DNA of 8,438 bases from the NCBI GenBank assembly GCA_946575275.1, contig CAMNZV010000059.1, forward strand, positions 1 to 8,438. Reading direction: 5' to 3'. A program made the position numbers and the translations under genes. Position 1 is the stretch's first letter. Each line of letters starts with the position of its first letter. The notes beneath the pieces were generated by a model. The model worked only from the letters and a program-made list of their open reading frames with translations. It did not search any database and had not been told where the DNA came from. Of this stretch, positions 1 through 6,119 are shown in pieces. This stretch comes from an uncultured Clostridium sp. Its GTDB lineage: Bacteria; Bacillota; Clostridia; Clostridiales; Clostridiaceae.

Positions 1-711
1 TTACAGGAGACTATTATAGTTAACACCAATAAACGCGAATTTAAAGCAGAGAAGATAATCTTTTATGAAAGTGGTAAAATTAAAAAAATATTTCCCTTAG
101 ATGGTAAAATTACAGGATACTGGTCTGAGGAAGATGAATATAAACTAGCAGATTATTATAGTTTTAAATTTGATTTTGCAGAATTTTTTGCAAAGGTTAT
201 TTCCATAAGTTTTTATGAAAGTGGAGAAATTAAAAGTATAACCTTTTGGGAAGGCGAAAAGGTTAATATAAAATACAAGAAGACGTCAATAAAAGTTAGG
301 ATTGGAATTTCTATTTATGAGGATGGAAATATTAAGTCAATAGAACCTGCACTGCCTGTTATTATTAATACTAAAATAGGTAAGATAAAATGCTTTGACA
401 AAAATGCCATTGGTATTACTGGTGATAAAAATTCGTTAGAATTTTATGAAGATGGTAATATTAAAGCACTTGTTACAAGTGAAGATGAAATTACAATATA
501 TAAAGATGATAAACTTATTGCAAGATATGCGCCAGAGGAAAAATACATTTTTGGACTTAATGGAGAAAAAGATTTAATTACTGTAAAAATTGAATTTGAG
601 AATAATAATGTTATCTTTAATGGCAAGGATATATATGAAATTAATAAGTACACATATAAAATTAAAAGATTTAGTAACAGTTTACTTTTAGATGGAGATT
701 TATTAAAGTAG
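1..711 (+). CDS. Partial protein with repeated YE-S/D-G-x-IK units (YwqK/MORN-like), function unknown
   Basis: The reading frame is open from the first base to a TAG at 709-711, giving the last 236 residues of a protein whose start lies outside the window. I do not recognise it as a named gene. The visible part contains a recurring unit of the form (F/I)YE(S/D)G(K/E/N)IK. Copies begin at about residues 21, 71, 105 and 148, and a degenerate fifth (IYKDDKLIA) begins near 166. Units of this kind resemble the short beta-hairpin repeats of MORN-like or YwqK-type proteins, so an extended repeat fold is likely. I see no membrane segment and no cysteine cluster. It is rich in Lys, Glu, Ile and Asn. 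Its stop codon directly abuts the ribosome binding site of the HesB-like gene, which suggests the two are co-transcribed. A role in nitrogen fixation is not shown by the sequence. The call as a real gene is firm; the repeat family assignment is tentative. Confidence 0.8.
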   Translation, partial: LQETIIVNTNKREFKAEKIIFYESGKIKKIFPLDGKITGYWSEEDEYKLADYYSFKFDFAEFFAKVISISFYESGEIKSITFWEGEKVNIKYKKTSIKVRIGISIYEDGNIKSIEPALPVIINTKIGKIKCFDKNAIGITGDKNSLEFYEDGNIKALVTSEDEITIYKDDKLIARYAPEEKYIFGLNGEKDLITVKIEFENNNVIFNGKDIYEINKYTYKIKRFSNSLLLDGDLLK

Positions 712-723
712 GGGGAATGCATA

Positions 724-1059
724 ATGAAAATATTAATTAGTGATGAAGCTTACAAGGAATTTATTGAATTTTTAGATGATAATAATATTACAAGTCACAA
801 TATTAGAGTAAATTTAGCAGCTATTGTTTGTAGTGGTCCAATATTTAATATTAGTGAAAATAAAGAAGAAATAAAAGAAGATGAAATAGGAGCAGAAGTT
901 TTAGATATTAGATTTATAGCTAGAAAGACTTTAATTGATGAATATGGAGGATTTGAAATATTATCAAATAAGGAGACAGGTTATAATGGATTATCTTTAA
1001 AACCAATTATTTTAAATGAAGGTGGATGTGAGTCTTGTTCTACAAAATGTCATATATAA
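724..1059 (+). CDS. HesB-like (A-type Fe-S scaffold-related) small protein
   Basis: This 111-residue protein resembles the clostridial HesB-like family, relatives of the A-type iron-sulfur carriers IscA, SufA and HesB. Those proteins hold or pass on Fe-S clusters in the cytoplasm. Supporting features are the start MKILISDEAYKEF, the central VNLAAIVCSGPIFNI segment with Cys36 where A-type proteins carry their first conserved cysteine, an EYGGFEIL segment near 73-80, and a C-terminal cysteine group at Cys102, Cys105 and Cys109. The spacing C-x2-C-x3-C differs from the canonical C-x-C of IscA, so it is a divergent member; some clostridial relatives carry selenocysteine in this tail, but here all are cysteine codons. 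The ATG at 724 follows a GGGGG stretch at 711-715 that overlaps the upstream stop codon. Position just before nifH suggests Fe-S supply to nitrogenase, but this is inference. Confidence 0.75.
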   Translation: MKILISDEAYKEFIEFLDDNNITSHNIRVNLAAIVCSGPIFNISENKEEIKEDEIGAEVLDIRFIARKTLIDEYGGFEILSNKETGYNGLSLKPIILNEGGCESCSTKCHI

Positions 1060-1191
1060 AACAATTACAATTATTAAATTGATAAAAAATAACTGTAATA
1101 ATAATCAGATTTATAAAAAAAATAAAAAGTATAGAATATAATATTTTATTGTGATATTATCATTTTATAGAAAAATTAAACAACAAAATAA
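1060..1191 (+). other. AT-rich gap after the HesB-like gene, with a weak candidate promoter
   Basis: I see no credible gene in this stretch. An imperfect A/T-rich inverted repeat (1065-1074 with 1089-1098, one mismatch) follows the HesB-like stop, but no T-tract follows it, so it is a poor terminator. A perfect TATAAT lies at 1137-1142. No good -35 box sits at the right distance (TAAAAA at 1114-1119). It could still be the -10 of the promoter that starts the nifH leader about 50 bases before the first regulatory hairpin, but in such AT-rich DNA the match may be chance. Confidence 0.3.
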
Positions 1192-1210
1192 TTGTAACAA
1201 AGATGTTCAA
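1192..1210 (+). promoter_or_regulatory. Hexaloop hairpin 1
   Basis: Three base pairs (AAC 1196-1198 with GTT 1205-1207) close the loop AAAGAT. Below them a single bulged T (1195) is followed by three more pairs (TTG 1192-1194 with CAA 1208-1210). Bases 1206-1210 are also the start of the 5' arm of the terminator ending at 1234, so the two cannot form together. A weaker A/U-only hairpin with an ATAGAA loop (about 1162-1176) lies upstream and might be a partner hairpin. Confidence 0.5.
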
Positions 1211-1234
1211 GTTCTATAAGGCTTGGATTTTTTT
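1206..1234 (+). terminator. Intrinsic terminator 1 in the nifH leader
   Basis: TTCAAGTT (1206-1213) pairs with GGCTTGGA (1220-1227) through eight pairs, three of them G-U, around the loop CTATAA. Seven T residues follow at 1228-1234. It is the weakest of the three leader terminators. It could also end the HesB-like transcript. Confidence 0.55.
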
Positions 1235-1241
1235 ATACACA

Positions 1242-1259
1242 TTAGACAATGTAGTCTAA
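1242..1259 (+). promoter_or_regulatory. Hexaloop hairpin 2
   Basis: TTAGAC (1242-1247) and GTCTAA (1254-1259) form a perfect six-pair stem around the loop AATGTA, with A at position 1 and G at position 4. The 3' arm GTCTAA is at the same time the first half of the 5' arm of the next terminator, so this hairpin and that terminator are mutually exclusive. This is the clearest of the three small hairpins. Confidence 0.65.
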
Positions 1260-1287
1260 ACACTTTTAAGTGTTTAGACTTTTTTTA
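1254..1287 (+). terminator. Intrinsic terminator 2 in the nifH leader
   Basis: GTCTAAACACTT (1254-1265) is perfectly complementary to AAGTGTTTAGAC (1268-1279). In practice this gives a stem of about ten pairs with a TTTTAA loop. Eight T residues follow at 1280-1287. It is a textbook factor-independent terminator, and it lies more than 140 bases before nifH inside its leader, as expected of an attenuator. Confidence 0.85.
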
Positions 1288-1291
1288 TTCT

Positions 1292-1310
1292 ATAGGACAA
1301 AGAAGTCTAT
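1292..1310 (+). promoter_or_regulatory. Hexaloop hairpin 3
   Basis: GAC (1296-1298) and GTC (1305-1307) close the loop AAAGAA. A single bulged G at 1295 is followed by ATA (1292-1294) pairing with TAT (1308-1310). The bulge is at the same place as in hairpin 1. Its 3' arm overlaps the first five bases of the 5' arm of the third terminator. Confidence 0.5.
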
Positions 1311-1354
1311 TTTACTAATTCCAAAATGGAAATATAGTAGGATAGATTTTTTTT
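1306..1354 (+). terminator. Intrinsic terminator 3 in the nifH leader
   Basis: TCTATTTTACTA (1306-1317) pairs with TAGTAGGATAGA (1335-1346) over twelve positions, two of them G-U. A small internal loop follows, and then TTCCA (1319-1323) pairs with TGGAA (1327-1331) around an AAA tip. Eight T residues follow at 1347-1354. It is a long, convincing terminator only about 75 bases before the nifH start codon, so transcription from upstream must pass it to express nifH. Confidence 0.8.
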
Positions 1355-1374
1355 ATAATTAAATTCTGGTTATT

Positions 1375-2251
<877 letters not shown>

Positions 2252-2291
2252 AAAACTTTTAAAATAATATGATGAATAAGGAGTGTAGGAT

Positions 2292-2615
2292 ATGTATTTA
2301 GTACGTGGAATTGTTAGACCAGAAAAAGTAGGATTTGTTTTATCAGAATTATTTGATGCAGGGTTTCCACAGGTAACCAAGATGGAAGTATTTGGACGCG
2401 GGAAACAAAAAGGAATAAAAGTTGGAGAAGTAACCTATGATGAATTACCAAAAGAAATGATTTTAGTTGTAGTTAAAGATGAAGATAAAGATGATGTAGT
2501 TAGAATTATTTTAAAAACAGCAAAAACTGGTGATGGAACATATGGAGATGGTAAGGTATTTGTTTCACCTGTAGAGACAGCTTATACAGTAAGTACTGGA
2601 AAAGAAGAACTATAA
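2292..2615 (+). CDS. nifI1: PII-like nitrogen regulatory protein NifI1
   Basis: NifI1 belongs to the PII (GlnB) family. In organisms where it has been studied, chiefly methanogens, it works with NifI2 to bind the MoFe protein and block nitrogenase when fixed nitrogen is available; 2-oxoglutarate relieves the block. The 107-residue product shows the PII fold pattern: an opening MYLVRGIVRPEKVGFVLSEL, a T-loop region from about 36 to 55 (GRGKQKG, then VTYDELPKE), and a B-loop KTGDGTYGDGKVFV at 78-91 that binds nucleotide in PII proteins. A Tyr lies in the T-loop (Tyr49), but its surroundings differ from the uridylylated site of enteric GlnB. AAGGAG at 2278-2283 precedes the ATG. Its place between nifH and nifD, followed by a second PII gene, identifies it as nifI1 rather than glnB. 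Confidence 0.93.
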   Translation: MYLVRGIVRPEKVGFVLSELFDAGFPQVTKMEVFGRGKQKGIKVGEVTYDELPKEMILVVVKDEDKDDVVRIILKTAKTGDGTYGDGKVFVSPVETAYTVSTGKEEL

Positions 2616-2635
2616 AACTAGAGGGGAGAAAGCAT

Positions 2636-2983
2636 ATGAAAGAAGTAATGTGTATAATACGTTTGAACAAAGTTAATCAAACAAAAGCTGCTTTAGTTGA
2701 AGCTGGTTTTCCATCAATTACATGTAGAAAGGTTGTTGGACGTGGAAAAAAGGCAGTAGAATCTTTAACAGAAGAATATAATTTTAAATCAGAGGCAGCT
2801 ACAGAAGTTGGAAGATTAATTCCTAAAAGATTTATTACATTAATAGTTAATGATGATGATGTTAAAAAAGTTGTTGAAACAGTAATTGATTCAAATAAAA
2901 CGGGAACAGCTGGAGATGGAAAAATATTTGTTTTACCAATTGAAGAAAGCTATACAGTTAGAACTGGCCAAGCTGAATTATAA
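2636..2983 (+). CDS. nifI2: PII-like nitrogen regulatory protein NifI2
   Basis: This is the second of the paired PII-like proteins, the partner of NifI1 in post-translational control of nitrogenase. The 115-residue product opens with MKEVMCIIRLNKVNQTKAAL. It has a T-loop region from about 37 to 65 that is longer than in NifI1 and lacks the enteric Tyr51 context, then the IPKRFITLIV strand, and a B-loop NKTGTAGDGKIFVLP at 87-101. It ends with the YTVRTGQAEL tail typical of the subfamily. The longer, charged T-loop is the usual difference of NifI2 from NifI1. A GAGGGGAG ribosome binding site at 2621-2628 lies in the 20-base gap after nifI1, so the two are surely co-transcribed and probably made in matched amounts. 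Confidence 0.92.
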   Translation: MKEVMCIIRLNKVNQTKAALVEAGFPSITCRKVVGRGKKAVESLTEEYNFKSEAATEVGRLIPKRFITLIVNDDDVKKVVETVIDSNKTGTAGDGKIFVLPIEESYTVRTGQAEL

Positions 2984-3000
2984 AGTGGAGGTGATATGCA

Positions 3001-4590
3001 ATGAGTAAAGTAGATGGAGTTTTAGATAAATATAGTGCTAAGGTTTTTAGAAATAGAAAAAAACACATTATAGAGTTAGAGGAAGATAGACAAGAAATAG
3101 CAGCAAATAGCAGATCAATTCCTGGAGTTATTAATCATAGAGGATGTTGCTATGCAGGATGTAAGGGAGTTGTTCTTGGACCTACAAAAGATGTTATAGT
3201 TTTAACCCATGGACCAATTGGATGTGGATATTATTCTTGGCTTACAAGAAGAAACAAAGCTGTTGCAGATGAAGGTGGTCAAAATTTTGTACCTTATTGT
3301 TTCTCAACGGATTTACAGGAAAGTGATATAGTTTTTGGTGGAGAAAAAAAATTAGATAAAGCTATAGAAGAAGCAGTTGAGTTATTTCACCCAGAAGCAA
3401 TTTTTATATGTTCAACTTGCCCAGTTGGTCTTATTGGGGATGATTTACCAGCAGCTGCAAAGAGAAATTCAGAAAAGTATGGAATAGATGTTATATCATT
3501 CCCATGTGAAGGATATAAGGGAGTTTCGCAATCTGGTGGACATCATATTGCAAATAACATAATTGTAAAAGAAATTATAGGTAAGGATATGTCCTATAAA
3601 CCAACAAAACCATCTGTTAATATTCTAGGGGAATATAATATAGGTGGAGATGCATGGGAAATGAAGAGGATATTAACTTTATGTGGATATGAAGTAATAT
3701 CAATAATATCCGGTGATGGAAGTATAAAGAACTACAAGCGAGCACAAGTAGCTGATCTTAATATACTTCAATGCCACCGTTCTATGAATTATATCGCAGA
3801 AATGATGAAAACGCAATACGGAACAGCATGGATGAAATGTGATTTCATTGGATTAGATAACACTATCGAAACTTTAAGGGGTATGGCTAAGTTTTTTAAT
3901 ATTCCTGAATTAACTGAAAGAACAGAAGAAGTAATAAAAAATGAACTTGAAGAAATCCAAGATGAAGTAACAAAATATAAAAAGGTACTTGATGGAAAAA
4001 CAGCAGCATTGTTTGTTGGGGGTTCAAGAGCCCATCATTATCAATTATTGTTAAAGGATTTTGGAGTAAAAACTATACTTGCAGGTTATGAATTTGCACA
4101 CAGAGATGATTATGAAGGAAGAGAAGTTATTCCAAATATTATTGAAGATGCAGATTTAAAAAACATAGATACAATAAGTGTAGATAAAATTGAAGATAAG
4201 TTCAAGGTTTATAGAACTGATGAAGAAATTGAAGAGCTAAAGAATGAAATTCTAAACTTAGAAAACTATGAAGGTATGGAAGCAGATATGGATAAAGGCA
4301 CAGTTGTAGCAGATGATATTAATCATTTTGAAACTGAATTATTCATTAAAGAATTAAAGCCAGATATATTCTTCTCAGGAATTAAAGATAAGTTTGTAAT
4401 TCAAAAAGGTGGAACACTTTCAAGACAATTACACTCTTATGATTATTCAGGACCTTATGCTGGTTTTAAAGGAGCACTTAATTTTGGTAGAGATGTAGCA
4501 ATGGGAATATCAACTCCAGTATGGAAATATACAACTCCACCATGGAAAACAGAATCAATTTTAGAAGGTACTTTAGGAGGTGGAAAGTAA
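3001..4590 (+). CDS. nifD: Nitrogenase molybdenum-iron protein alpha subunit NifD
   Basis: NifD carries the FeMo-cofactor of nitrogenase and shares the P-cluster with NifK. Residue matches to the Azotobacter protein are clear: P-cluster cysteines at 49 (NHRGCC), 75 (HGPIGCGYYSW) and 140 (CSTCPVGLIGDD), the cofactor cysteine at 258 (LQCHRSMNY) and the cofactor histidine at 478 (RQLHSYDYSGPY). These fit a molybdenum enzyme rather than the V or Fe-only types, and no delta-subunit gene follows in the window. The protein is 529 residues. Between FAHRDDY (ending at 371) and TVVADD (from 434) it carries about 50 extra residues, rich in Asp, Glu and Lys, which is the known clostridial insertion. Cys50 and Cys54 near the first ligand are also present. 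GGAGGTGAT at 2987-2995 is a near-perfect ribosome binding site. The TAA stop overlaps the nifK start. Confidence 0.98.
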   Translation: MSKVDGVLDKYSAKVFRNRKKHIIELEEDRQEIAANSRSIPGVINHRGCCYAGCKGVVLGPTKDVIVLTHGPIGCGYYSWLTRRNKAVADEGGQNFVPYCFSTDLQESDIVFGGEKKLDKAIEEAVELFHPEAIFICSTCPVGLIGDDLPAAAKRNSEKYGIDVISFPCEGYKGVSQSGGHHIANNIIVKEIIGKDMSYKPTKPSVNILGEYNIGGDAWEMKRILTLCGYEVISIISGDGSIKNYKRAQVADLNILQCHRSMNYIAEMMKTQYGTAWMKCDFIGLDNTIETLRGMAKFFNIPELTERTEEVIKNELEEIQDEVTKYKKVLDGKTAALFVGGSRAHHYQLLLKDFGVKTILAGYEFAHRDDYEGREVIPNIIEDADLKNIDTISVDKIEDKFKVYRTDEEIEELKNEILNLENYEGMEADMDKGTVVADDINHFETELFIKELKPDIFFSGIKDKFVIQKGGTLSRQLHSYDYSGPYAGFKGALNFGRDVAMGISTPVWKYTTPPWKTESILEGTLGGGK

Positions 4591-5954
4591 TGTTAGATGT
4601 AACACCAAGCAAAATAATTGAAAGAAAAGGACTTAAAATAAATCCAAATAAAACTTGTCAACCAGTAGGGGCAATGTATGCAGCTCTTGGAGTTCATGGT
4701 TGCTTGCCACACAGTCATGGTTCACAAGGATGTTGTTCTTATCATAGAACATTATTATCTAGACACTTTAAAGATCCAGCAATGGCATCTACTTCAGCAT
4801 TTACTGAAGGTGCATGTGTATTTGGAGGGGGGTCTAACTTAATTACAGCAGCTAAAAATATTTTTGATTTATACAACCCAGATATTATTGCAGTTCATAC
4901 CACTTGTTTATCTGAAACAATTGGAGATGATATTGGATCAATAATTGATGGTATAAACATTCCAGAAGGAAAGTATATGATTCATACCAATACACCAAGT
5001 TATGTAGGTTCACATATAACAGGATATTCTAATATGGTTTGTGGATTTATAAAATACTTAGCTGAGAAAAAAGGAACTCCAAATGGGAAATTGTGTCTAA
5101 TTCCGGGGTATGTAAATCCAGGTGACATGAGAGAGATGAAAAGATTAATGAAGCTTATGAATGTACCATTTACAATGCTTCCAGATACAAGCGGAGTTTT
5201 AGATGCACCTATGACAGGAAAATATGAAATGTTTCCAAAGGGTGGTACTTTAATAGAAGATATTAAAGAACTTGGAGATGCAGAAAAGACAATTGGGTTT
5301 GGAAGTTTTTCAACAGAAGAACCAGCTTCAGTTTTAGATACACTATATAGAGTGCCATACAAGATAATGACAATGCCAATAGGGGTTAAATCAACTGATG
5401 ATTTCCTAATGGAACTTTCAAAATTCTCAAAATCAGAAGTTCCATATGAAATAGAAGAAGAAAGAGGACAACTTCTTGATATAATGATAGATTCACATCA
5501 GTATTTTGCAAATAAAACAGTTGCAATTAATGGAGATCCAGACTTTGTAATTGCAATGACTAAATTTGTTTTAGAACTTGGAATGATTCCTAAATATGTA
5601 ATTACCGGAACTCCAGGTAAGAAATTTGAAGCTACTGTTAATGAATTATTTAAAGAGTTTGGAGTAGAAGGATGCAAATGTAAAGTAGAAAGTGATTTAT
5701 TTGAATTGCACCAATGGATAAAAGAAGAAAAGGTTGATTTATTAATTGGTGGATCTCATTCAAAATATATTGCTAGAGCAGAAGATATTCCATTTTTAAG
5801 AGCAGGGTTTCCAATATTAGATAGATATGTTCACTCTTATATGCCAATAGTTGGATACAGAGGAACAATGAGATTAATGGAATTAATGCTTATGGTTCTA
5901 ATGGATAGAGTAGACAGAGATTCTAAAGATGAAGATTTAGAATTAGTAATGTAA
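4590..5954 (+). CDS. nifK: Nitrogenase molybdenum-iron protein beta subunit NifK
   Basis: NifK pairs with NifD to form the alpha2-beta2 MoFe protein and supplies half of the P-cluster ligands. The 454-residue product has these cysteines at 23 (NKTCQPVGA), 48 (HGSQGCCSYHR) and 106 (HTTCLSETIGDD), plus the HTNTPSYVGSHITGY segment containing the serine that can ligate the P-cluster. The N-terminus is about 50 residues shorter than in Azotobacter, as in other clostridia. The ATG at 4590 shares one base with the nifD stop (TAATG), and AGGAGG at 4575-4580, inside the nifD end, is correctly placed. An in-frame ATG at 4521 would add 23 residues read from within nifD and has no family support. Overlap with nifD suggests translational coupling and equal subunit amounts. 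Confidence 0.98.
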   Translation: MLDVTPSKIIERKGLKINPNKTCQPVGAMYAALGVHGCLPHSHGSQGCCSYHRTLLSRHFKDPAMASTSAFTEGACVFGGGSNLITAAKNIFDLYNPDIIAVHTTCLSETIGDDIGSIIDGINIPEGKYMIHTNTPSYVGSHITGYSNMVCGFIKYLAEKKGTPNGKLCLIPGYVNPGDMREMKRLMKLMNVPFTMLPDTSGVLDAPMTGKYEMFPKGGTLIEDIKELGDAEKTIGFGSFSTEEPASVLDTLYRVPYKIMTMPIGVKSTDDFLMELSKFSKSEVPYEIEEERGQLLDIMIDSHQYFANKTVAINGDPDFVIAMTKFVLELGMIPKYVITGTPGKKFEATVNELFKEFGVEGCKCKVESDLFELHQWIKEEKVDLLIGGSHSKYIARAEDIPFLRAGFPILDRYVHSYMPIVGYRGTMRLMELMLMVLMDRVDRDSKDEDLELVM

Positions 5955-5960
5955 CTATTT
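5941..5960 (+). promoter_or_regulatory. Possible hexaloop hairpin over the nifK stop codon
   Basis: TAGT (5944-5947) and ACTA (5954-5957) pair around the loop AATGTA (5948-5953), with two further A-T pairs below a mismatch. The loop is identical to that of leader hairpin 2 and to the one at the tip of the terminator hairpin 50 bases downstream. The stem is short and lies partly in coding sequence, so chance is a real possibility. Confidence 0.3.
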
Positions 5961-5976
5961 ACCATCATTTTAAAAT

Positions 5977-6029
5977 AAATATTGAGTAATTGCTTTCAAT
6001 GTAGAAAGAGGATTACTCAATATTTTTTT
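5977..6029 (+). terminator. Terminator/attenuator hairpin between nifK and nifE with an AATGTA loop
   Basis: A perfect 14-pair stem (5977-5990 with 6012-6025; core TATTGAGTAAT) carries, after a small internal loop, five more pairs (CTTTC 5993-5997 with GAAAG 6004-6008). These close the hexaloop AATGTA at 5998-6003. A run of seven T residues at 6023-6029 follows, partly inside the stem. By form it is a strong intrinsic terminator that would lower expression of nifE relative to nifHDK, as is common for cofactor-assembly genes. The loop has the A1/G4 residues of ANTAR targets and matches leader hairpin 2, which raises the possibility that termination here is regulated. Confidence 0.8.
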
Positions 6030-6036
6030 AAATTTT

Positions 6037-6086
6037 AAATTTTATATTTATTATTAAATGAATATAAAATTTAGAATTTTATATTT
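6037..6086 (+). repeat. AT-only 12-bp element in three copies before nifE (direct, inverted, direct)
   Basis: AATTTTATATTT occurs at 6038-6049 and again at 6075-6086, with a near-exact inverted copy between them at 6061-6072. The inverted copy can pair with the first (6037-6048 with 6061-6072, 12 pairs) or with the second (6061-6071 with 6075-6085, 11 pairs around a TAG loop), but not with both. No T-tract follows. It may be a nifE leader structure, a binding site or merely low-complexity sequence. Confidence 0.45.
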
Positions 6087-6119
6087 CTAAAATAGTCAAG
6101 AGAATAGGAGGATAATACA

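Larger units (their letters stand above)
1192..1354 (+). promoter_or_regulatory. nifH leader with three hexaloop antiterminator/terminator pairs (putative ANTAR target)
   Basis: This leader contains three successive modules. Each is a small hairpin with a six-base loop followed by an intrinsic terminator whose 5' arm overlaps the small hairpin's 3' arm. The loops are AAAGAT (1199-1204), AATGTA (1248-1253) and AAAGAA (1299-1304); all have A at position 1 and G at position 4. Those are the conserved loop residues known for RNA targets of ANTAR-domain antiterminators, which mostly control nitrogen-metabolism genes. The loops begin 49 and 51 bases apart. What is seen is the base complementarity and loop sequence; binding by an ANTAR protein is inferred. 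Classical ANTAR targets have two adjacent hexaloop hairpins before one terminator, so this serial one-to-one arrangement is a variant. Confidence 0.65.

Noticed and set aside
444..722. Reverse-strand open frame of 92 codons opposite the partial repeat protein
   Set aside because: It is Ser/Leu/Ile-rich shadow sequence of a well-supported forward gene. The forward frame has clear repeats and joins neatly to the next gene.
1203..1259. An 18-codon open frame in the nifH leader (ATG at 1203, stop TAA at 1257) that could be a leader peptide
   Set aside because: No ribosome binding site precedes it, and it runs through the first terminator and second hexaloop hairpin, whose base pairing explains the sequence better. 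No run of codons for a regulatory amino acid is present.
4521..4589. Longer nifK from an in-frame ATG at 4521, overlapping the end of nifD
   Set aside because: The extra residues are nifD sequence read in another frame; the ATG at 4590 has a proper AGGAGG and gives the usual clostridial NifK length.
5000..5362. Reverse-strand open frame inside nifK (and similar ones inside nifH at 1447-1767 and nifN at 7652-7843)
   Set aside because: They lie wholly within strongly conserved nif genes on the other strand and show no family resemblance or ribosome binding site.
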